Part shown: piece by piece, positions 1-4,826 of the stretch
How positions within the stretch are numbered: position 1 is the first letter of the stretch
Layout: every line of letters starts with the position of its first letter
NCBI GenBank assembly: GCA_017513365.1
Contig: JAFXFY010000184.1
Location: 1 to 6,944, forward strand
Origin: Alphaproteobacteria bacterium
GTDB lineage: Bacteria; Pseudomonadota; Alphaproteobacteria; CAAHEQ01; UBA3637
Length of the DNA: 6,944 bases
Direction of reading: 5' to 3'
Program-made: the position numbers and the translations under genes
Notes under the pieces: model-generated
Database searches by the model: none
What the model was told of the DNA's origin: nothing
The model's input: only the letters and a program-made list of their open reading frames with translations

Positions 1-242
1 CGCCCCCCCATTAAGGACATAGCATTAGCGCCATCCAAAACACACGCTTTGTTTTCCTTTATTTTAGAAGGTGTTAAACGAATAACACAAAAATCATCTT
101 TTAAATCCGGCGTAATCATTTTGGCGATTTGTTCGGCGGTTTCCAAAACACTCCCAAAATCGGGACCATATACCAAAGCTCCACGATAAGAGGATTGAAT
201 ATCCCTTTTTAATGCCGACACTTGATAGGCTTTAGCCTTCAT
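1..242 (-). CDS. holA: DNA polymerase III delta subunit, N-terminal part (3' end beyond window)
   Basis: The frame from the ATG at 242-240 stays open to the window edge, giving 80 codons of a protein usually about 340 residues long. HolA is the clamp-loader subunit that opens the beta sliding clamp during replication. Residues 22-30 read ALVYGPDFG, the family's degenerate P-loop region. They are followed by the typical ITPDLKDDF segment (43-51) and by LDGANAMSLMGG (69-80), which matches the LxDEAxxxSLxGGRR stretch of alphaproteobacterial HolA. The E of the usual DEA is G here. The start lies inside lptE: the two genes overlap by 11 bp in different frames, which implies translational coupling. 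The lptE-holA pairing is common in proteobacteria and supports the call. The catalytically inactive AAA+ core and the clamp-binding C-terminal part cannot be assessed. Confidence 0.85.
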   Translation of the reverse strand, partial: MKAKAYQVSALKRDIQSSYRGALVYGPDFGSVLETAEQIAKMITPDLKDDFCVIRLTPSKIKENKACVLDGANAMSLMGG

Positions 243-735
243 TTTCTGCCTCGTTTTTCTTTACAAACGAAATAACATGCAAGGTAATTCTGTCTGCCAG
301 TATTTTAATTAAATTTTCCCGCACTTTTTTTTGAGCCATCCATGTAGCATACGGTTCTGTTGCCACGTTATAAGCCCCCGTTGCCGAAGCCGTTGTGCTG
401 ATAACATTGTCCCCGGTTTGAATATCTGTTAAACGGTAAGAAACGCTTAAACTCATTCTTTCACGAGAAGAAAAGTTATCATTTTGAATATTTTGATCAC
501 TGATATTGGGCATATTCAAATGCACATTTAACCGATACTTTTTGGCAACGTCTACCCGATTCGGATTTAATCCAGCTATGAGATAGTTTTGCATTAAATA
601 TCCTTCATAATCGGCAATCGGCTGAATATCTACTGCTGCCGTCAAGTTGGTTGTTTCTTGACCTTTTGTTAAATATAGTGGAGAAACATGACACGCAGAT
701 ACCAACAATAAACTTAAAAAAGTAAAAATACGCAT
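232..735 (-). CDS. lptE: LPS-assembly lipoprotein LptE
   Basis: This encodes a 167-residue outer-membrane lipoprotein of the LptE family, which plugs the LptD barrel and helps insert lipopolysaccharide into the outer leaflet. The N-terminus is a short lipoprotein signal: a hydrophobic run (residues 3-12) ends in the lipobox L-V-S-A-C, with Cys15 the predicted lipidated residue. HVSPLY follows, matching the GCGFxPLY start of many LptE proteins. The rest has the expected mix, with IADYEGYLMQNYL, a YRLNVHL strand, serine-rich strands and a C-terminal helix (about 120-155). The frame extends upstream to 786, but ATG 735 is preferred. It starts directly at the signal peptide and has AAAGGA (748-743) seven bases upstream, while the longer start would put 17 polar residues before the signal. 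It is co-transcribed with holA and divergent from miaA. Overall sequence conservation in this family is weak, so the call rests on lipobox, size and the holA linkage. Confidence 0.85.
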   Translation of the reverse strand: MRIFTFLSLLLVSACHVSPLYLTKGQETTNLTAAVDIQPIADYEGYLMQNYLIAGLNPNRVDVAKKYRLNVHLNMPNISDQNIQNDNFSSRERMSLSVSYRLTDIQTGDNVISTTASATGAYNVATEPYATWMAQKKVRENLIKILADRITLHVISFVKKNEAENEG

Positions 736-757
736 TTTTATATCCTTTGTTGGCTTT

Positions 758-786
758 ACTATATCGTAAAAATCCCCAAAAGACAA
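758..786 (-). promoter_or_regulatory. Predicted sigma70-type promoter of lptE-holA
   Basis: On the minus strand, TTGTCT (786-781) and TATAGT (763-758) are separated by 17 bp. Transcription would begin near 751-752, giving a leader of about 16 bases that contains the AAAGGA ribosome binding site. It lies back-to-back with the miaA promoter, the two -35 elements being 7 bp apart. Assigned by eye from consensus match. Confidence 0.55.
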
Positions 787-793
787 ATATTAT

Positions 794-822
794 TTGCAAA
801 AAAACACATCAGTGTGTATACT
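794..822 (+). promoter_or_regulatory. Predicted sigma70-type promoter of miaA (leaderless start)
   Basis: TTGCAA (794-799) and TATACT (817-822) have a 17-bp spacer. The expected start point, seven bases after the -10, is position 829, the A of the miaA ATG. This fits the absence of any purine-rich ribosome binding site before miaA. The spacer contains a 5-bp inverted repeat, ACACA-tcag-TGTGT (804-817), which touches the -10 and could be an operator. Confidence 0.55.
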
Positions 823-828
823 CGTATT

Positions 829-1662
829 ATGAAAAAAATTTATGTTATTGTTGGCTCTACCGCCAGCGGAAAATCAAATTTAGCCGTTAAGATTGCCAAA
901 TCTGTCCATGGCGAAATTGTCAATGCAGACTCTATTCAAGTTTATCGGGATATTCCTTTATTAACGGCACGCCCTACTTTAGCGGACGAACAAGGAATTT
1001 TACATCATTTATATGGATATTTAGACGAACATGCTGTTTGTTCAGCTGCTGATTGGTTAGAAAAAGCCGTTTTAACACTCAACCACATTGATACACCCGT
1101 TGTCGTGGGTGGCACCGGTTTATATATAAAAGCATTAACCGAAGGGTTAAATGATATTCCACCGGTTGATACAGCCGTTCGGGATATGGTGCGCAATATG
1201 CCGATAGAGGAAGTTCGCTCAAAAGTATTAAACTGTTCAGCTACAGATCCTCAACGCCTCAGACGGGCATTAGAAGTTCAGCTGACAACTGGAAAACCAT
1301 TATCTTATTTTCAATCTTTGCCCCCTGTCAAAAAAATTGAAGCCGATTTTGAAATATTGTGGGTTAATCGTCCTCGCGAAGAAATTCGTGCTCGCTGTCG
1401 GATGCGTTTTTTGCAAATGTTAGAACAAGGAGCGATTACTCAAGTACAAGATCTGTTATCTCGTTCACCGACAGGGGGGATAACAAAAGCAATCGGGTTT
1501 AAGGAAATCAGTGCTTATCTCAATCGTGAAATTTCATATGAAAAAATGATTGATTTGGCGGTTATCGCTACATGCCAGTACGCAAAACGACAACAAACTT
1601 GGTTTAAACATCAATTAAAATCCCATAAAATTATAACTAACCCATTGGATTTTAACATTTAA
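829..1662 (+). CDS. miaA: tRNA dimethylallyltransferase MiaA
   Basis: This encodes a 277-residue enzyme that transfers the dimethylallyl group to the N6 of A37 in tRNAs reading UNN codons, the first step toward ms2i6A. Visible motifs in order: P-loop GSTASGKS (9-16); DSIQVYRD (34-41), whose Asp34 corresponds to the general base; GGTGLY (94-99); DPQRLRRALEV plus TGKPLS (140-159); GFKE near 220; and the C-terminal YAKRQQTWFK. The protein is shorter than the usual 300-316 residues. Most of the shortfall lies between about 113 and 138, where the helical tRNA-binding insertion is abbreviated. A GTG at 814 would add five residues, but it falls inside the predicted -10 region, so ATG 829 is preferred. 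No ribosome binding site is visible. The gene stands alone, diverging from lptE, and no terminator is evident after it. Confidence 0.96.
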   Translation: MKKIYVIVGSTASGKSNLAVKIAKSVHGEIVNADSIQVYRDIPLLTARPTLADEQGILHHLYGYLDEHAVCSAADWLEKAVLTLNHIDTPVVVGGTGLYIKALTEGLNDIPPVDTAVRDMVRNMPIEEVRSKVLNCSATDPQRLRRALEVQLTTGKPLSYFQSLPPVKKIEADFEILWVNRPREEIRARCRMRFLQMLEQGAITQVQDLLSRSPTGGITKAIGFKEISAYLNREISYEKMIDLAVIATCQYAKRQQTWFKHQLKSHKIITNPLDFNI

Positions 1663-1728
1663 TTACTTGTTTTTGATTTATTTTGATTGGACGCTTATTT
1701 CTTCTTAAAAAACATGAAACACCCTTTA

Positions 1729-1915
1729 TGTAATTACAAAATAATCACATATTACATAAAAGTAATTACATTGTAAATACCATACAAATGTTATTACTTT
1801 GTATATACACCCTTTTATTTTACATCTCTAAAATACAAATAATTACAATGTAATTACATATCATAAGTAACCACAATGTAATAACATTTTTAAAAAAGTA
1901 ATTACATTGTATATT
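1729..1915. repeat. Array of 18-bp near-palindromic elements in the 335-bp gap after miaA
   Basis: The gap 1663-1997 holds no gene but has five clear copies of an element with consensus GTWATTACATTGTAWWTA. Copies are at 1762-1779 (+), 1790-1807 (+), 1840-1857 (-), 1868-1885 (-) and 1898-1915 (+). A half-copy, the palindrome TGTAATTACA, is at 1729-1738, with degenerate material to 1757. The core TTACA-n-TGTAA is itself an inverted repeat. The copy at 1840-1856 is a perfect 17-bp palindrome (8-1-8). Start-to-start spacing is 28, 50, 28 and 30 bp. Two variants alternate along the DNA: GTAATTAC in the first, third and fifth copies, GTTATTAC in the second and fourth. The last copy ends 6 bp before the -35 of the downstream operon. 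This looks like a multi-site binding region for a dimeric DNA-binding protein. The protein is unknown. Confidence 0.8.
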
Positions 1916-1921
1916 TTTTGC

Positions 1922-1950
1922 TTGCATCTATTTTATTAAAAAGATATACT
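1922..1950 (+). promoter_or_regulatory. Predicted sigma70-type promoter of the coiled-coil/mazEF operon
   Basis: TTGCAT (1922-1927) and TATACT (1945-1950) are 17 bp apart, putting the start near 1957 and leaving a leader of about 40 bases. The leader ends in a strong ribosome binding site, GAGGAG (1987-1992), five bases before the ATG. The repeat array lies immediately upstream, a position suited to activation or to repression by wrapping. Confidence 0.6.
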
Positions 1951-1997
1951 AACAATGGAACTTTTAGGGATTAACTTTTGTTTTTTGAGGAGTTTTT

Positions 1998-3539
1998 ATG
2001 ATACATCATTCTAAACCTCATTCCATAGACGATTTATTCTCAGACATGGAAAAACCAAAGGCACCTTCTTTTTTTCAAAAGAAAGGGGCTGTTTTTGCAA
2101 CATTTTTTTCATTTATTTGGCTGATATTTATTGCTGATTACCTTATTTCTTCTGGCTGGTGGGCCAATCGTGGCACATTATCGCCAGCTGAATTTATTGG
2201 TGATACTTGTGGTTTATTCCTACCAATTATCATTGCTGTATTGGTAGCGGCTTATTTTGATAGATCAGCCCAATTAACATACGAATCAAAAACATTGCAA
2301 TCCTATTTAAATGAATTGGTTTACCCCACAGAAGAAGGGGCAATTTACACGAAAACACTCACTGATGCCTTACGCACTCAAATTAAAGAATTTCGCGCTG
2401 TTTTTGAACAAGTGCAACAACAAACAAATCAAGTGCGTAATGATTTAAAGGGATGGATTTCGGATTTAGGAACCGTTATCAATCATGTTGACACAAAAAC
2501 CATTGAATCCGTGAGAGAAATTGCCTCACATATTCAAGCCCTTACCGAAACAACGAAATTAGCCAATGAACAAGCTGAGCATGCCAGTGCTTTGTTTGCA
2601 GAACAAGCATCAATCTTACAAAAAACAACGGAACAAACGGCTAATATTGTGGGTAAACTTTCTCAATCTATCAGCATGAATATTGAAGAAATCACTAACA
2701 CAGCCCATGCAATAGAAACAACAAACGACAGAACTCAAAACGCCCTACAAAATGCTGAAACCGTTGTTAAAAACTTATTTGACGGCAGTGCCAAAATTGA
2801 ACAGGCTATCAGCGCTTACGAAACCAGCGCTCAACAACAAAACGCCAGATTATTCGGCAATTTAGAAAATGTATTATCTGTTTTTAAAACCCAAGGCGCC
2901 ATTTTAGATCAAGAGGTTGAAAAAACAGCAAATCGTTTACGTGTTGTTGAAAGCACATTTAATGAAAACGCGAAAACACTCTATGCCTCTGCTGATGAAG
3001 CCGTGTTTAGATTAAACGAAGTCGCAGGTCAATTTGATGCAAGAACCAGAAAAGTTCAAGAAACTCTTAATGTTATCAAATCAGATATGTTAGATGTTTC
3101 TGATTCTTTAGTCTTACAAGCCAAACAATTAGATTCTCATACCGGTGGAAAAATGAAGAAAAAAGCAACAGATGACTTTTTGCGTGAAGGCAAAATTATC
3201 TTAGATCGCTTACAGTCTTTCTCGGTAGATATGGCCAAAATCTTTACACCAAAAGCTGAAGAAACCCTGTGGCAACGCTATAACAATGGCGATAAAACCG
3301 CTTTTATGCGTCATATTACAAAAGAGCTAAGTTCTTCTCAAGTCAAAAAAATCAAAGATTTAATTAAAGTTGATGCAGAATTTAAGTTGGCTGTATCTCG
3401 TTATATGGCTGAATTTGAAGGGATGACAAAAGCTGCAAAAGCCGAAGGAGAAAACAATTTAATGATGAGCATCTTAATCGGTTCCGATGTCGGACGGTTA
3501 TATATGGTGCTTGCTGATATTTTAAGAAAGGGTAAATAA
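1998..3539 (+). CDS. Two-pass membrane protein with long coiled coil; possible polar landmark (TipN-like architecture)
   Basis: I do not recognise this 513-residue protein with certainty. It has a short polar N-terminus, two hydrophobic segments (about 30-52 and 66-86), then about 300 residues rich in Gln, Glu, Ala, Thr, Asn and Lys with heptad-like spacing (about 90-390), predicted coiled coil. The C-terminal part (about 396-513) looks like a folded domain, with LWQRYNNGDKTAF, a VSRYMAEFEGM helix and SDVGRLYMVLADIL. No MotA/TolQ, HAMP, kinase or chemoreceptor signature is visible, though the coiled coil superficially resembles a chemoreceptor signalling rod. With the short loop near 53-65 periplasmic, the long part would be cytoplasmic. 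Two N-terminal helices plus a large cytoplasmic coiled coil is also the layout of Caulobacter TipN, a birth-pole marker that acts on ParA. This is a hypothesis from architecture and from the parAB genes about 1 kb beyond the operon. It is first in an operon, one base before mazE. Confidence 0.55.
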   Translation: MIHHSKPHSIDDLFSDMEKPKAPSFFQKKGAVFATFFSFIWLIFIADYLISSGWWANRGTLSPAEFIGDTCGLFLPIIIAVLVAAYFDRSAQLTYESKTLQSYLNELVYPTEEGAIYTKTLTDALRTQIKEFRAVFEQVQQQTNQVRNDLKGWISDLGTVINHVDTKTIESVREIASHIQALTETTKLANEQAEHASALFAEQASILQKTTEQTANIVGKLSQSISMNIEEITNTAHAIETTNDRTQNALQNAETVVKNLFDGSAKIEQAISAYETSAQQQNARLFGNLENVLSVFKTQGAILDQEVEKTANRLRVVESTFNENAKTLYASADEAVFRLNEVAGQFDARTRKVQETLNVIKSDMLDVSDSLVLQAKQLDSHTGGKMKKKATDDFLREGKIILDRLQSFSVDMAKIFTPKAEETLWQRYNNGDKTAFMRHITKELSSSQVKKIKDLIKVDAEFKLAVSRYMAEFEGMTKAAKAEGENNLMMSILIGSDVGRLYMVLADILRKGK

Positions 3540-3540
3540 T

Positions 3541-3759
3541 ATGAGAATCAAACTAACAAAAATTGGCAATTCCGTTGGTGTTCGCCTTCCTAAAGCCATT
3601 TTAACCGATTGTGGCTTTACTTCAGAAGCCGATATGGAAGTTCGGCACAAAATGGTTATTTTATCCCCCGTCAAAGAACCGAGAGCTGGATGGATTGATG
3701 AAATGGGTATGGAATTAGAACAAAAACCGTTAATGCATGGAGGGCAATGGCAATGGTAA
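3541..3759 (+). CDS. mazE: MazE-like antitoxin, SpoVT/AbrB DNA-binding type
   Basis: This is a 72-residue protein whose N-terminal half is the swapped-hairpin DNA-binding fold of MazE/AbrB antitoxins: IGNSVGVRLPKAIL (8-21), an acidic turn, then MEVRHKMVILSPVKEPRAGW. The acidic, Trp-ending tail (about 50-72, finishing GGQWQW) is where such antitoxins bind and inhibit the toxin. The ATG sits one base after the stop of the coiled-coil gene, with AAAGGG (3527-3532) as ribosome binding site inside that gene, so expression depends on the operon. MazE proteins usually repress their own operon together with the toxin. The palindromic array upstream of the operon is therefore a candidate target, although no copy of it lies directly before mazE. 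Confidence 0.88.
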   Translation: MRIKLTKIGNSVGVRLPKAILTDCGFTSEADMEVRHKMVILSPVKEPRAGWIDEMGMELEQKPLMHGGQWQW

Positions 3760-4049
3760 AACGTTTTGATGTATATATGTGCGACCAAAATGGTGTTCAA
3801 AAACCATGTTTAATTGTTTCGCCAGATGAAATGAATGAGGTATTACCTTATGTTATGATAGCACCAATCACAACAGCTTCCTATCAATTCCCCACACGGG
3901 TTATTATTGGATTAAAGGGAAAAAAGGGGCAAATAGCCTTAGATATGATTACTACGATAGATAAAACTGAACTTATTCGTAAAATCGGTATTTTACCCGT
4001 TGCCAGTCATCCTGAAATTTTGGGAATTTTAGGTAAAATATTCAGTTAA
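3753..4049 (+). CDS. mazF: MazF/PemK-family endoribonuclease toxin
   Basis: This encodes a 98-residue toxin of the MazF/PemK family, which cuts single-stranded mRNA at short sequence motifs when freed from its antitoxin. The family pattern is clear: FDVYMCD (5-11), KPCLIVSPDEMN (17-28), MIAPIT (35-40), FPTRV (46-50), GQIALDMITTIDKTEL in the middle, and a closing helix EILGILGKIF. The threonine of the PxT strand (Thr40/41) is present. The arginine that normally precedes the proline of the RPxxVxS strand and takes part in catalysis is lysine here (Lys17). An ATG at 3747 is two bases from the ribosome binding site GGAGGG (3739-3744) and too close. ATG 3753 is eight bases away and is chosen. It overlaps mazE by 7 bp, implying coupled translation with antitoxin first. 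Confidence 0.88.
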   Translation: MVKRFDVYMCDQNGVQKPCLIVSPDEMNEVLPYVMIAPITTASYQFPTRVIIGLKGKKGQIALDMITTIDKTELIRKIGILPVASHPEILGILGKIFS

Positions 4050-4062
4050 CCATTTGAATTAT

Positions 4063-4094
4063 AAAAAAGCTCTCAGGTTTTGAGAGCTTTTTTT
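4063..4094. terminator. Bidirectional intrinsic terminator
   Basis: The stem GCTCTCA (4069-4075) pairs with TGAGAGC (4081-4087) around the loop GGTTT. A run of six A before it and seven T after it extend the pairing and give a U-tract on both strands. It ends the mazEF operon 13 bases after its stop. Read on the minus strand, it ends the genes coming from the parAB side; the stop codon of the 75-codon gene overlaps the outer edge of the hairpin. Confidence 0.9.
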
Positions 4095-4320
4095 ATCGGT
4101 TATTTTGATTATGTACAACGGGTATTCCACCAATATGTGAGGCCACCTTTTGAGGTGTTTGTCCTTGCCCAACAAACAAATTCCCAACCATTTGTTCATA
4201 ATGTTCAATGTTTTTATCGACACCGGTCATACGTTGAATATTTATATCCCCGATACCATTTGTTGAAATGGTTGTTCCCCCATCATTTACATTATCCAGT
4301 AAACCGCTCTCTTTAATCAT
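4093..4320 (-). CDS. Small hypothetical protein, 75 residues
   Basis: Not recognised. The protein is polar and Gly/Asn/Gln-rich, with no membrane segment, no signal peptide and no cysteine. It has a short DNVNDGGTTISTNGIGDINIQ stretch near the start, a central helix-like part (about 36-48) and a GGIPVVHNQNN end. The evidence for a real gene is its ribosome binding site, GGAGAG (4332-4327), six bases before ATG 4320, together with its exact fit between the preceding gene and the terminator. The frame could start two codons earlier at TTG 4326, but that codon abuts the binding site. It probably follows the 130-codon gene in one transcript, and may also have its own weaker promoter. Confidence 0.55.
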   Translation of the reverse strand: MIKESGLLDNVNDGGTTISTNGIGDINIQRMTGVDKNIEHYEQMVGNLFVGQGQTPQKVASHIGGIPVVHNQNNR

Positions 4321-4350
4321 TAACAACTCTCCAATTGCTATATAAATTGC

Positions 4351-4380
4351 CTTATAAACAATATCTTATCCTCTTGACAA
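4351..4380 (-). promoter_or_regulatory. Possible internal promoter before the 75-codon gene
   Basis: TTGTCA (4380-4375) and TATAAG (4356-4351) lie 18 bp apart on the minus strand, at and just past the end of the 130-codon gene. Transcription would start near 4344, leaving room for the GGAGAG ribosome binding site. In such AT-rich DNA a match of this quality could be chance. Confidence 0.3.
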
Positions 4381-4758
4381 TAAACGATTTTTAACTGATT
4401 TAATCAAATCTTTTGCGGCAGATTTAATAATCATACAAGTATCTTGAGCATAAGGCGTTTGTGGGGTATTTTCCTTTTCCTCCTCTAAAAAATCCTCTTG
4501 AAAGATAATCGGACAAACTCCGAATTTTCTTTCAGGAACTTTCGTTGCCTCCGGCATTGGACCAGCTTCAGCATGACATAAAGACCATGTGTTATCACTA
4601 TATCTCACCATTAAAAACGGACTAACCTCTTTATTATATGCCGGACAATAACAATGAGTGGCTTTTTCACCCCATTTATACGGCTGTCCATCTTTATTCA
4701 TGATTAAAACCGCCTTATCCGATAATTTTTCAACTAAAAAATATTCATTTTTAAACAT
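4366..4758 (-). CDS. Hypothetical cysteine-containing protein, 130 residues
   Basis: Not recognised. It is a soluble protein without signal or membrane segment. Residues 1-60 look like a small beta-rich domain (YFLVEKL, KAVLIMNKDGQPYKW, FLMVRYSDNTWSLC). Cysteines sit at 36 and 38 (HCYC), 61 (CH), 82 and 108; the HCYCP and LCH groups could together bind a metal such as zinc. A strongly acidic segment (QEDFLEEEKEN, 87-97) is followed by a basic amphipathic tail (about 110-130). The ATG has AAGGGG eight bases upstream, and a consensus promoter lies just beyond that, so it is probably a true and well-expressed gene. It follows parB in the same direction with a 68-bp gap. A regulatory or stress role is possible, but nothing visible proves one. 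Confidence 0.65.
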   Translation of the reverse strand: MFKNEYFLVEKLSDKAVLIMNKDGQPYKWGEKATHCYCPAYNKEVSPFLMVRYSDNTWSLCHAEAGPMPEATKVPERKFGVCPIIFQEDFLEEEKENTPQTPYAQDTCMIIKSAAKDLIKSVKNRLLSRG

Positions 4759-4764
4759 ATATTT

Positions 4765-4794
4765 ATCCCCTTATTTTTTTAAGAATAAGGGGAT
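4765..4794 (-). promoter_or_regulatory. Inverted repeat over the -10 and ribosome binding site of the 130-codon gene
   Basis: ATCCCCTTATT (4765-4775) and AATAAGGGGAT (4784-4794) are perfect 11-bp inverted repeats with an 8-base gap. One arm contains the last two bases of the -10 box. The other contains the AAGGGG ribosome binding site. It lacks a following U-run on either strand, so it is a poor terminator. It may be an operator for a dimeric repressor, or a hairpin that hides the ribosome binding site in RNA reading through from parB. Confidence 0.6.
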
Positions 4795-4821
4795 TATATC
4801 ATATCTTAAATAATTTGTCAA
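4793..4821 (-). promoter_or_regulatory. Consensus sigma70 promoter after parB
   Basis: TTGACA (4821-4816) and TATAAT (4798-4793) are both exact consensus hexamers with an ideal 17-bp spacer. The -35 begins six bases after the parB stop. The predicted start is near 4786, giving a leader of about 28 bases for the 130-codon gene. Confidence 0.85.
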
Positions 4822-4826
4822 CAATT

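Noticed and set aside
736..786. Upstream extension of lptE to an earlier start at 786
   Set aside because: It would place 17 polar residues before the lipoprotein signal and overlap the predicted promoter; ATG 735 has a proper ribosome binding site.
605..799. Open frame on the minus strand beside lptE
   Set aside because: Shadow of lptE in another frame with no family resemblance.
814..828. GTG start five codons upstream of miaA
   Set aside because: It overlaps the predicted -10 element, lacks a ribosome binding site and adds residues not typical of MiaA.
1005..1196. Minus-strand open frame inside miaA
   Set aside because: Antisense shadow of a conserved gene.
1729..1915. CRISPR array
   Set aside because: Units are only 18 bp, occur in both orientations, vary in sequence, and the gaps are short and uneven; no cas genes are present.
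3522..3800. Minus-strand open frame across mazE
   Set aside because: Antisense to the well-supported mazE and mazF genes.
4080..4316. Plus-strand open frame of 78 codons after mazF
   Set aside because: It starts inside the terminator hairpin, has no ribosome binding site and is antisense to the 75-codon gene, which has one.
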